Shown in pieces: positions 52,801 through 62,477 of a stretch of 64,000 bases of DNA. The notes below the pieces were generated by a model. That model was not told the DNA's origin and did not search any database. It worked only from the letters and a program-made list of their open reading frames with translations. The stretch's first letter is position 1; each line of letters starts with the position of its first letter. Source of the DNA: Dehalococcoidia bacterium (GTDB taxonomy: Bacteria > Chloroflexota > Dehalococcoidia > SpSt-223); contig BPIC01000001.1 of NCBI GenBank assembly GCA_026003895.1, forward strand, positions 186,001 to 250,000, read 5' to 3'. The translations under genes were made by a program, and so were the position numbers.

Positions 52801-53252
52801 TGGAGGGCAAGCCGGTCGAGGCGATTTTGCCGCCGCCACCACCAACCCCAGCGATTGACCTGCGGGTGCCGGCCTATCTCCCGGATGATTTTGTGGAAGA
52901 CCAAGCGACTCGGCTGTTACTCTATCATCGACTGGTGGAGGCGCGGACCCCGGCCGAGGTGGAAGATCTGGCCGAGGAATTGCGCGACCGCTTTGGTGAA
53001 CTGCTAGAACCGGTCCGCAACCTGCTTTTTATCGCAACGCTCCGGACGACGGCCGCCGGTCGAGGGATTGAGACGATCGCGACACGCGATGGCGACATCG
53101 TCATCCAAGTAGCCGGGCGGCTGGATCGCGCCAAGCTCGAGCGCGGACTCGGACGGTCGGTGCGCATCGGCGCCAGTCAGCTCCACATCCCGCGCGGCCG
53201 CAACGGCTGGACCGAGACGCTCCGCAAAGCCGTCGAGTTGGTGGCCTCCTGA
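49830..53252 (+). CDS. mfd: Transcription-repair coupling factor
   Basis: A 1140-residue Mfd that pushes stalled RNA polymerase off DNA lesions and recruits UvrA. The UvrB-like N-terminus ([13 protein letters not shown]-type, [20 protein letters not shown]), a CarD-like RNA polymerase-interacting domain ([20 protein letters not shown]) near 470, the helicase core with Walker A [20 protein letters not shown], Walker B [60 protein letters not shown] and [12 protein letters not shown], and a TRCF C-terminal domain are all visible. GTG 49830 is the best start; an ATG at 49788 lies before the promoter box. Confidence 0.96.
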   Translation: [1140 protein letters not shown]

Positions 53253-54082
53253 TGCGGAGCGGCTCGTTTTGCCTCGGCTACGTGATGGGCGCGGTGACCA
53301 TTCTGCTCCTTGCGATTGGCGGGGGCGCCCTCGCCGTCGCGATTGGCGCGTCGCCGTTGATCCGCCCCGTTGCGTCCCCCTCGCCGACGGCACGAGCGGT
53401 GAGCGCCCCGCCGTCGACGCCGACCCCGCTCCCGAGCCCGACAGCTGGCGTGCGCAGTGCGACCAGCACGCCATCGCCGGTTGCAACCAGCGGCGCCCCG
53501 CTTACTGCCGCGCAGATTGTCGAGCGCGTCAAGCCGGCGGTCGTTCAAATCTCCGCCAACAATTCGAGCGGAACGGGGATGATTCTGGACAACGCGGTGA
53601 ACATCCTGACGAATGCGCACGTGGTCGCCCGCGTCACGACGGTGACGGTGCGGCTGAGCACGGGACGCGCGGTTCAAGGACGGGTCGTCGCTCGGGACGA
53701 GGACCGCGACTTGGCGATCGTCCGGATTGAGGCGCAGAACCTACCGACCGTCCGGCTCGGCGACTCGACGGCGCTGCGCACCGGCGAGGATGTGATCGCG
53801 ATTGGGTACGCGCTGAACTTGCCGGGCGAGCCGAGCGTCAGCCGCGGGCTTGTCTCCGGCGTCCGTGACGCTCAGCGCACCGACCTGAAGTACATCCAGA
53901 CGGACGCGGCGGTGAACCCTGGCAATAGCGGTGGTCCGCTCCTGAACACGCGCGGGGAGGTTATCGGCATCGTCACCTCGCGCATCACCTCTGATGCCGG
54001 CCGCGCCGTGCAGGGGATCAACCTCGCGATTGCGATGTCGTCCGCCAAGCCGACGATCGACCGGCTGGTCGCGGCGCGGTAA
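53252..54082 (+). CDS. Membrane-anchored trypsin-like serine protease (HtrA-like, no PDZ)
   Basis: A 276-residue protein. Residues 8-35 form a membrane anchor, residues 38-80 a Pro/Ser/Thr-rich linker, and residues 85-276 a trypsin-like domain with His in NILTNAHVVARV, Asp in DEDRDLAIVRI and Ser in NPGNSGGPLLNTRG, i.e. a complete triad. No PDZ domain follows, so it is a short DegP-like protease outside the membrane. The ATG shares one base with the mfd stop (TGATG), so the two are co-translated. Confidence 0.85.
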   Translation: MRSGSFCLGYVMGAVTILLLAIGGGALAVAIGASPLIRPVASPSPTARAVSAPPSTPTPLPSPTAGVRSATSTPSPVATSGAPLTAAQIVERVKPAVVQISANNSSGTGMILDNAVNILTNAHVVARVTTVTVRLSTGRAVQGRVVARDEDRDLAIVRIEAQNLPTVRLGDSTALRTGEDVIAIGYALNLPGEPSVSRGLVSGVRDAQRTDLKYIQTDAAVNPGNSGGPLLNTRGEVIGIVTSRITSDAGRAVQGINLAIAMSSAKPTIDRLVAAR

Positions 54083-54085
54083 CCT

Positions 54086-55480
54086 TCACTCGGTCTGCGC
54101 CGCCGACTGAACGGCCGGACCGATCCAGATCGTCTTGATGTTCGTGAACTCGCGGATGCCGAAGATGCCGAGTTCACGCCCGTAGCCGCTCCGTTTGATG
54201 CCACCAAAGGGGAGGCGCGGGTCGGAGGCGACGAGGCCGTTGACGAAGACCGAGCCCGCCTCGATCCGGCGAACGAGCGCTTTGGCGCGATCCACATCGG
54301 CGGTCCAGAGCGCCGCGCCGAGCCCGTACTCGCTGTCGTTGGCGAGCGCGATCGCCGCTTCAGCATCACGCGCCCGGATGACGGCGGCGACAGGGCCGAA
54401 CGTCTCCTCGCGAAACACCGGCATGTCCGGCTGGACGCCGTCGAGGATCGTCGGCTGGTAGAAAAAACCTCGCCGGGCAGGAGCCGCCCCGCCAAGGACG
54501 ACGCGCCCACCCCGCGCTCGGCTGGATTCAACCTGTCGGGCAAGCTCATCGCGCAAATCGGCGCGGGCAAGCGGACCCACGTTCGTCGTCCGTTCCATGG
54601 GATCGCCCACGCGGAGCGATCGGACCGCCGCCGTGAACCGATCGAGAAACGCGTCGGCGACCGCCTCCTCGACGATGAACCGTTTGGCGGCGATGCAACT
54701 CTGGCCGGAGTTCTGATAGCGCGCCCGAGCGGCGGTCGCCGCCGCAGCGTCCAGATCGGCATCGGCGAGGATGATGAACGGGTCGGAACCGCCGAGCTCA
54801 AGCACTTGCTTTTTGATGCGTCGGCCGGCCGCCGCAGCGACCTTCTCGCCAGCGGCGCTCGACCCCGTCAGTGTCACCGCCACGACACGGGGATCGCCGA
54901 GGATCGAATCGACCACCTCGTTGCCGACGAGCAGCGCCCGGAGCGCGCCATCCGGCAGCCCTGCACGACGGACGATTTCCTCAATGGCGAGCGCACAGCG
55001 CGGGACGTTCGAGGCGTGCTTGAGCACGGCCGTGTTGCCCGCGACGAGCGCGGGGGCGAGAAACCGAAACACCTGCCAGAACGGGAAGTTCCACGGCATG
55101 ATCGCCAGCACGACGCCAAGCGGGTCGAAGGCGACGTAGCTTTCGCGCGCCTCGGTGGGAACCGGCTCATCGGCGAGGAAGCGCGGGCCGTTGGCGGCGA
55201 AATACTCGCAGTTCCAAGCGCATTTCTCGACCTCAGCCTCCGCCTCGACAATCGGTTTGCCCATCTCGGAGGTGATGAGCGTCGCCCAGCGATCCTTGCT
55301 GCTGCGAAGCACCGCAGCGAGTGCGCCGACGCGACGCGCCCGTTCTTCGACCGGCGTGCACGACCAAGCGCGAAAAGCGTCGTGGGCCGAGCCGAGGATG
55401 GCGTCAATTTGTTCGGGCGTGGCCTCGTGAAATGTCTCGACGAGCTCCTCGGTTGCCGGGTTGATCGAGTGGATCGCCAT
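54086..55480 (-). CDS. NAD(P)-dependent aldehyde dehydrogenase (succinate-semialdehyde type)
   Basis: A 464-residue ALDH. Catalytic Glu in KQVLELGGSDPFIILADADL near residue 235 and Cys in YQNSGQSCIAAKRFIVEEAV near residue 265. FDPLGVVLAIMPWNFPFWQV, GNTAVLKHASNVPRCA and NGLVASDPRLPFGGIKRSGY are also typical. Length and SDPFI/FWQVFRF motifs favour the short GabD-type succinate-semialdehyde dehydrogenase group. ATG 55480 has GGAGG before it, and TATAGT (minus strand, 55506-55501) is a good -10. Convergent end with the protease. Confidence 0.9.
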   Translation of the reverse strand: MAIHSINPATEELVETFHEATPEQIDAILGSAHDAFRAWSCTPVEERARRVGALAAVLRSSKDRWATLITSEMGKPIVEAEAEVEKCAWNCEYFAANGPRFLADEPVPTEARESYVAFDPLGVVLAIMPWNFPFWQVFRFLAPALVAGNTAVLKHASNVPRCALAIEEIVRRAGLPDGALRALLVGNEVVDSILGDPRVVAVTLTGSSAAGEKVAAAAGRRIKKQVLELGGSDPFIILADADLDAAAATAARARYQNSGQSCIAAKRFIVEEAVADAFLDRFTAAVRSLRVGDPMERTTNVGPLARADLRDELARQVESSRARGGRVVLGGAAPARRGFFYQPTILDGVQPDMPVFREETFGPVAAVIRARDAEAAIALANDSEYGLGAALWTADVDRAKALVRRIEAGSVFVNGLVASDPRLPFGGIKRSGYGRELGIFGIREFTNIKTIWIGPAVQSAAQTE

Positions 55481-55534
55481 CGTCGCCTCCTATTGAATTG
55501 ACTATAGCAGCGGGGGTGATCGAGTGGAGAAATC

Positions 55535-55564
55535 TCGACACCGGCGCGGTGTTGGCGCTAGGAT
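55535..55564 (+). promoter_or_regulatory. Probable promoter of the solute-binding lipoprotein gene
   Basis: TCGACA (55535-55540), 18 bases, TAGGAT (55559-55564). A moderate match; the leader to ATG 55704 would be about 130 bases. Confidence 0.4.
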
Positions 55565-55615
55565 GCCACCAGAACATCGATAGGGATCCGACGCATCCTA
55601 GGAGGAGAACAACAA

Positions 55616-55645
55616 CTGAAGAAGCTCGTCACCATCGGCCGATGA
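55616..55645 (+). other. Possible 9-codon leader reading frame with CTG start
   Basis: GGAGGAG (55601-55607) stands 8 bases before CTG 55616, which begins CTG AAG AAG CTC GTC and stops at 55643-55645. No ATG is in the place, so it may be a remnant start or a regulatory leader peptide. Confidence 0.25.
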
Positions 55646-55703
55646 CTCGCCTGCCGGGCGCACGTGACGAGGCGTCCGCCCGGTCATTCCTGAGGGAGGG
55701 ACG

Positions 55704-57287
55704 ATGACACAACGGCTCATCGGGGCAGTGCTCATCCTCATCCTTGCCGCGTGCGCACCGGCGACGCCCGCGCCGAGCGCCACCGGCGGCGCCGCGCCAG
55801 CGCCCGCCGAACAGCGCGACGAGCAGCAGATCCTCCGGGTTGGGGTCGGGCAGATCACCGGCAACCTTTCGCCACAGGCGTCAGCGTCCGCCGTCGAGCA
55901 ATATTGGACCCTCTACGACAACGTGACCCATTTCGGCCCGAACTTCGAGGTGCGGCCGTCGCTCGCCGACCGCTGGGAGCTTCGCGAGCAGAATCGCGTT
56001 TGGCGATTCACGCTCAAACCCACGGTCACGTGGCCAGACGGCCGGCCCGTCACTGCCCATGATGTCGCATTTACCTTCAACGAGATGATCCGGGCAAACT
56101 GGCCAGTGAAGACCTACTTCGCCTTCGCAACCGGGGCAACGGCGGTCGACGACCGAACGGTTGACATTGTCAACTCCGCGCCCGACATGAGCGTGCCAAA
56201 TGCGATGACCCGCCTATGGGTAGTGCCGAAGCACTACTACGAGCAGGTTGGCGCCGATGGCTTCCGCCAAAAGCCGATGGGCAGCGGACCATACGAAGTC
56301 GTCGAATTCCGGGACAACGACAGCATCCGGTTCAAGAAGCGCAGCCAGCCGCATGCCTTCCGGCGCCCGATCGCTGAGGAGATCCTGTTCAAGGTCGTCA
56401 TCGACAACTCGCAGAAGATCAACGGCCTCAAAGCGGGTGAGCTCGATCTAGTCCTGCAAGGCAACTACTCGGGTGCCCAGACCGAGCAGATCCGGGCTGC
56501 CGGGCTGACCATCCTGTCGTACCCGGTCGCTCCCTACGGCATCATCATTCCGCAGGCTGCGGTCGAGTTGCATAATTCGCCGCTCCGTGACAAGCGAGTC
56601 CGTCAGGCCGTTGCCTACGCCATCGACTGGAACGCGATCGCCACCAAGATCTTCAACGGTATCGCGGTGCCGGCATCGAACTTCTCGACTCCCGGCTCAC
56701 TCTACTGGGATCCCGAGGCGAAGCCGTGGCCCTACGACCCGGCACGCGCCCGGCAGTTGCTCGCCCAAGCCGGCTATCCGAACGGATTCCGCATCGAGAC
56801 GGGGATGGACACGACCGCTGCCCAAGGCATTCCCGACACCGTGCTCGCGATCCAAGGCTTCCTGCGAGACGTCGGCATCCAGGTGGATATCAACCCAGTC
56901 GAGTTTGCCATCATCCGTGACAAGTTTTACGGACGCAACGGCCAGATCTGGAGTGATATCTACACGCTGGGCACGGCCGACTCGACAGGGTTCTTCTCGA
57001 ACCTTCGCATCCAGTGGGGCTGCGGCCGGCCGATCGGCGGCGCACCGGGCAGCGAGAACTACTGCAATCCCGAATGGGACCGCCTCTTCGACGGTGCGCT
57101 CAGCGAGCCGGACCCAACGCGGCGCGCCGAGATGATGCGCCGCGCCGCCAAGCTGATGAACGAGGACTTGTACGTCATCCCAGGGTTGATTCAGGCAACC
57201 CCGCATGTGCATACGCCGAAGGTACGCGGCTTCAACCCGGACAACCCAACAGCGTTCAACCTCGACTCGGTGTACAAGATCAAGTGA
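55704..57287 (+). CDS. ABC transporter substrate-binding lipoprotein (family 5, oligopeptide type)
   Basis: A 527-residue lipoprotein. The signal peptide ends in a lipobox, LILAACAPATP (Cys at residue 19). The mature part is an SBP_bac_5 protein: DRWELREQNRVWRFTLKPTV, WPDGRPVTAHDVAFTFNEMI, GSGPYEVVEFRDNDSIRF, VRQAVAYAIDWNAIATKIFN and DPARARQLLAQAGYPNGF. These bind peptides, nickel or other solutes. No permease or ATPase gene lies beside it, which is unusual. ATG 55704 has GAGGGAGG upstream. Confidence 0.9.
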   Translation: MTQRLIGAVLILILAACAPATPAPSATGGAAPAPAEQRDEQQILRVGVGQITGNLSPQASASAVEQYWTLYDNVTHFGPNFEVRPSLADRWELREQNRVWRFTLKPTVTWPDGRPVTAHDVAFTFNEMIRANWPVKTYFAFATGATAVDDRTVDIVNSAPDMSVPNAMTRLWVVPKHYYEQVGADGFRQKPMGSGPYEVVEFRDNDSIRFKKRSQPHAFRRPIAEEILFKVVIDNSQKINGLKAGELDLVLQGNYSGAQTEQIRAAGLTILSYPVAPYGIIIPQAAVELHNSPLRDKRVRQAVAYAIDWNAIATKIFNGIAVPASNFSTPGSLYWDPEAKPWPYDPARARQLLAQAGYPNGFRIETGMDTTAAQGIPDTVLAIQGFLRDVGIQVDINPVEFAIIRDKFYGRNGQIWSDIYTLGTADSTGFFSNLRIQWGCGRPIGGAPGSENYCNPEWDRLFDGALSEPDPTRRAEMMRRAAKLMNEDLYVIPGLIQATPHVHTPKVRGFNPDNPTAFNLDSVYKIK

Positions 57288-57295
57288 GCGCTGCA

Positions 57296-57323
57296 GTCCG
57301 GCCGGGTGTACACTCGGCCGGAC
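57296..57323 (+). promoter_or_regulatory. 28-base near-perfect palindrome with TGTACA centre
   Basis: GTCCGGCCG (57296-57304), GGTGTACACT, CGGCCGGAC (57315-57323). The arms are identical inverted 9-mers; only one G/T pair in the middle is imperfect. TACACT inside it (57309-57314) could be the -10 of the methyltransferase gene. No T tract follows, so an operator or a 3' hairpin of the lipoprotein mRNA is more likely than a standard terminator. Confidence 0.5.
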
Positions 57324-57343
57324 GTTATCCTCGGAGGAGATCG

Positions 57344-58384
57344 ATGGCCGTGCTCGAGGCCGGCGAGCTGGTGCTGGACCAGCCCGACCGGGCGACGATG
57401 GAGTTCATCAAGAACCTGAAGGCCTATACCACTGCTGCGCTCAGCCCGAAGATCGCCGAACGCGTCCAAGCCGAAGCCGACCGACGACGCACCGAAGGTG
57501 CTCCTCCCCTCACGGTCGAGGACGTTGCCGCGATTGTCTCGCCGGCCTTCATCTGGAAGGCGGATCGCTTGATCGCCCGACAAACTCAGGAAATGATGTG
57601 GACGCGGCTGTTCGAAGCGGCCAGCCGCCACGCCGACGACCTCCTTGCCTGGCTTGACGAGCCGGCAGGGCAGCCACTCGGGACGCTGACGCTCGACCCG
57701 TCGCTCGAAATCCCGGACTATTTCGAGGTCGACTATCACATCCAGCCGGGCGGAATGCACCGCGAGCCGCTCATTCCGTTCGTGCTCGCCACCGGGCAGG
57801 TCGTCTATCACGCGGGGCGCAACGACCGCTGGGCGCTCAAGCGCTCAGTCGCCGAGATGATTCCAGACGGCGACTACGAGCGCATCCTCGACCTCGCATG
57901 CGGGATTGGCCAGAGCATCATCCCCATCAAGGAGCGCTTCCCAACAGCCGAGGTCTACGGGATCGATTTGGCCGCGCCGCTCCTCAAGTACGCCCACCGA
58001 CTTGCTGAAAGCGAGGGGCTGGCGATCCATCTGAGCCAGCAGAATGCCGAGCGGACGAACTTCCCAGATGGTTGGTTCGACGTCGTCACCTCGTGCATCC
58101 TGTTTCACGAGATCCCGGACGAGGCGGCGCACAACGTCATCGCCGAAGGCTACCGGCTCACCAAGCCAGGCGGCTACTTCCAGATCGGCGACACCGTTCC
58201 CTACCGCCATCTGGACACCTTCCGGCGGTTCTCGTCCGACTGGCAGACCGAGCACAACGGAGAGCCGTACTGGCGGCAGGCCGGCCAACGCGATTACCCG
58301 GCGCTGCTCCGCGCCGCCGGCTTCCGCGACGTCGAAGAGCGGCCGACGCGCGCCGGGTTGTGGGTGACGAGCGGCCGAAAGTGA
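57344..58384 (+). CDS. SAM-dependent methyltransferase with helical N-terminal domain (paralogue 2)
   Basis: A 346-residue relative of the 38642 gene. Shared elements in order: MEFIKNLKAYTTAALSPKIA, FIWKADRLIARQTQEMMWTR, YFEVDYHIQPGGMHREPLIP, VYHAGRNDRW, ILDLACGIGQSIIPIKERFP (SAM motif I), SCILFHEIPDEAAHNVIAEG and YWRQAGQRDYPALLRAAGFR. It differs most in the N-terminal domain, so substrates probably differ. ATG 57344 has CGGAGGAG upstream. Confidence 0.8.
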   Translation: MAVLEAGELVLDQPDRATMEFIKNLKAYTTAALSPKIAERVQAEADRRRTEGAPPLTVEDVAAIVSPAFIWKADRLIARQTQEMMWTRLFEAASRHADDLLAWLDEPAGQPLGTLTLDPSLEIPDYFEVDYHIQPGGMHREPLIPFVLATGQVVYHAGRNDRWALKRSVAEMIPDGDYERILDLACGIGQSIIPIKERFPTAEVYGIDLAAPLLKYAHRLAESEGLAIHLSQQNAERTNFPDGWFDVVTSCILFHEIPDEAAHNVIAEGYRLTKPGGYFQIGDTVPYRHLDTFRRFSSDWQTEHNGEPYWRQAGQRDYPALLRAAGFRDVEERPTRAGLWVTSGRK

Positions 58385-58556
58385 GCCACCCGCGGCCGAC
58401 CGGCCGCAGCGGGCGAGAGGGCGCACCAGCAGTTCCCCCGGCGACCTCGGGCGAGCGCAGCGGTCCACCCGGCGCCTCAGACGAGCGGAGGCGGACGCCA
58501 GTCACCCCGGGACACACTCGACCGGCAGCGCCCCAGCCCCGCCTCCGGGCACCGCC

Positions 58557-60422
58557 TCAGCGGTCGCCAAGCTCGCCGGTCTCCTCCATCCCGACCGGGG
58601 CAGGCCCCCTGTGCCGCTTACCCCGCGCCTCTTCGAGATAGATGACGCTGTTGATCAGGCCGATGTGGCTGAAGGCCTGCGGAAAGTTGCCAAGCTGCTT
58701 GCCCGTTTCGGGATCGACTTGTTCGGCGAGCAGCCCCAGCGGGCTCACGTAGCGGATCAGCCGGTTGAACATCGCCTCGGCCTCCGCCACTCTGCCGGAG
58801 AGGGCAAGCGCGTTGACCAGCCAGAAGGAGCACAGGATAAAGGCGCCTTCGCCCCCCGCGACACCATCGTCGGAGTTGTAGCGATAGACCAAGCCATCCT
58901 TCGAGACGAGATGGCGCAGCGTCGCTTCGATGGTGCCTTGCACCCGTGGATCGCGGTGGGGCAGAAACCCCAGTTGGGGGATGAGCAGGTTGGCGGCGTC
59001 GAGCGCGTCTTCGTCGCCAAACGCCTGCACGAAGCTGTTCAGCCGCTTGTTGAAGCCGTGTTTGAGGATCGCCTCGCGGATCGCTGTTCTGCTGGCACGC
59101 CAGCGATCGAGCGGCGCATCGAAGCCGCGCCGGTCGGCGATCCGGATCGCGCGATCAAGCGCCACCCAGCACATCACCTTCGAATACACAAAGTGGCGCG
59201 GCTCGCTCCGCACCTCCCAAATTCCGTAGTCGGGCTGCTGCCACGCGGTGCAGACAAAATCGGCGATCGCGGCGTAGAGCGGCCAGCTCTCCGGTCGGAT
59301 CTCGTCACCATAGCGGGTGGTTTCGTAGACCGCTTCGAGCGCCTCTCCAAAGATATCCAGTTGAAGCTGATGGGCCGCGCCGTTGCCGATGCGAACCGGG
59401 CGCGAGCCGCGATAGCCCTCAAGGTGGTCGAGCACCACCTCTTCGGTATGATCGTGGTCGTGCAGCGGATAGAGCACTCGTAACGCTGGCACGTTCGCGA
59501 CCCGCACGACCCGGTCCTTCAGCCACTGGTGGAAGCCAAATGCCTCTTCCTCGTGGCCCGTCTGATAGAGCGCTTGGATGGTGAACGCTGAATCGCGAAT
59601 CCAGGCAAACCGATAGTCCCAGTTGCGCTCGCCGCCGATCGTTTCGGGAAGCGAGGTTGTCGGTGCAGCGGCGATCGCGCCGGTCTCTGGGCAGATCAGC
59701 AGCTTGAGCACGAGGCCCGACCGGCTGACGACTTGCCGCCACGTCGGATCGACCGTCTCTCGGCACACGTCGCACCCCGCGGACCAGCGTGTCCAGAACT
59801 CCTCGACCGCCGCGAGCATGCCGGTACACCACGCATCGTCACGCAGCTGGTACTGGTTATAGTGGAGAAGCACCCAGCGCGATTGACCCTCATCGAGCTC
59901 AAATTCGGCGCGCAGCCCCGCTTCCGTCTCCTCGACGGGAAATGGTGATTGGAGAAAGAGCTGCTCCTTACCCGCCGTGGTGATCGCCCCACCCGCGACC
60001 ATCTGGAACGTCGGCCGTGCCCGAGCGTAGTCGAAGCGAGGATCGAAGCAGAGCTCGGCCCGGATGCGTCCGCGCACGCATTCGACTTTGCGCAACACCG
60101 TCCACAACTCGGCGCCGATCTCTCCTTGGTTGACTGGCATGAAATCGGTGATGACGAGGGTGCCGAACGACGTGACAAAGGTCGTCTGCAAGATATTGGT
60201 ATCGCGCAGGTAGGCTTGGACCGAGGCGTACTTGTTCACTGGCCGGATCTGGAAGCGTCCGCCCTTTGCATCGTCGAGAATCGCTGCGAACACCGACGGC
60301 GATTCGAGAAAGGGTAGTGGCAACCAATCGATCCCGCCGTCGCGGCTGACGAGCGCACACGTTTCGAGATTGCCGATCAGCCCATAGTCTTCTAGGTCGA
60401 GGTACGGCACCTCATCCCCCAC
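58557..60422 (-). CDS. Glycoside hydrolase family 15 (glucoamylase/trehalase-like)
   Basis: A 621-residue cytoplasmic enzyme (no signal peptide). An N-terminal beta-sandwich (about 1-230; LEDYGLIGNLETCALVSRDG, GGIDWLPLPFLESPSVFAAI) precedes the alpha/alpha barrel. ETIGGERNWDYRFAWIRDSA and FGEALEAVYETTRYG lie in the barrel; EGAFILCSFWLVNALALSGR and GNFPQAFSHIGLINSVIYLE complete the family pattern. Actinobacterial and archaeal relatives with this sequence style include trehalases and glucoamylases, so an intracellular alpha-glucoside is probable. GTG 60422 has no strong SD. Last gene of a sugar operon with HAD, transaldolase and isomerase. Confidence 0.85.
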   Translation of the reverse strand: MGDEVPYLDLEDYGLIGNLETCALVSRDGGIDWLPLPFLESPSVFAAILDDAKGGRFQIRPVNKYASVQAYLRDTNILQTTFVTSFGTLVITDFMPVNQGEIGAELWTVLRKVECVRGRIRAELCFDPRFDYARARPTFQMVAGGAITTAGKEQLFLQSPFPVEETEAGLRAEFELDEGQSRWVLLHYNQYQLRDDAWCTGMLAAVEEFWTRWSAGCDVCRETVDPTWRQVVSRSGLVLKLLICPETGAIAAAPTTSLPETIGGERNWDYRFAWIRDSAFTIQALYQTGHEEEAFGFHQWLKDRVVRVANVPALRVLYPLHDHDHTEEVVLDHLEGYRGSRPVRIGNGAAHQLQLDIFGEALEAVYETTRYGDEIRPESWPLYAAIADFVCTAWQQPDYGIWEVRSEPRHFVYSKVMCWVALDRAIRIADRRGFDAPLDRWRASRTAIREAILKHGFNKRLNSFVQAFGDEDALDAANLLIPQLGFLPHRDPRVQGTIEATLRHLVSKDGLVYRYNSDDGVAGGEGAFILCSFWLVNALALSGRVAEAEAMFNRLIRYVSPLGLLAEQVDPETGKQLGNFPQAFSHIGLINSVIYLEEARGKRHRGPAPVGMEETGELGDR

Positions 60423-60503
60423 CGAGACCGTGCCTTCTGGTCGACCGCTCTCTGCGGGGAGAGCATGTCCGGAAGGAGGTCGTTGGTTGCCACGCCCAAC
60501 GGA

Positions 60504-60667
60504 TCACGTCGCAGCGCGGCTGACGTGATCGCGCCATTCCTGAGACGGGGCGCCGATGGTGGCGGCGTGTTCGGGGGTCAGCGGCCCGCGCCACCCCCAC
60601 ATCTCGGCCTCGAACGAGCCGCGCTGGCCGGACGGCAGAATGGAGCGTGGCCGGCCAAAACCGGGCA

Positions 60668-60668
<1 letters not shown>
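60504..60668 (-). CDS. 54-residue protein between pgi and GH15, function unknown
   Basis: A small complete frame: MPGFGRPRSILPSGQRGSFE, then AEMWGWRGPLTPEHAATIGA, then PSQEWRDHVSRAAT. ATG 60668 shares one base with the pgi stop (TGATG), GGAG lies 7 bases upstream, and the sequence is balanced and protein-like rather than the Arg/Pro-rich type of chance frames. No family is recognised. It sits inside a sugar-phosphate operon, so a regulatory or accessory role is possible. Confidence 0.6.
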
Positions 60669-62324
<1,656 letters not shown>

Positions 62325-62477
62325 TAGACCTCACCCCTTCACCCATGCTCCCCTCAGGAGGGGACGCTTGCCTGCCACTCGCGGTGCTGCCGGCTCAGTT
62401 GCCGCGCGTCGCCGCGACCGCCGCTCCCACCTCCCCGCCAAGGTTGTGGGCGAGAGCCCAGCGCCGCCGCGGCGCGG

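Noticed and set aside
62395-62475. Frame reading ALAHNLGGEVGAAVAATRGN then stop on the minus strand
   Set aside because: It resembles a thiolase-type C-terminus, but there is no body, start or room for a gene between tal and pgi.
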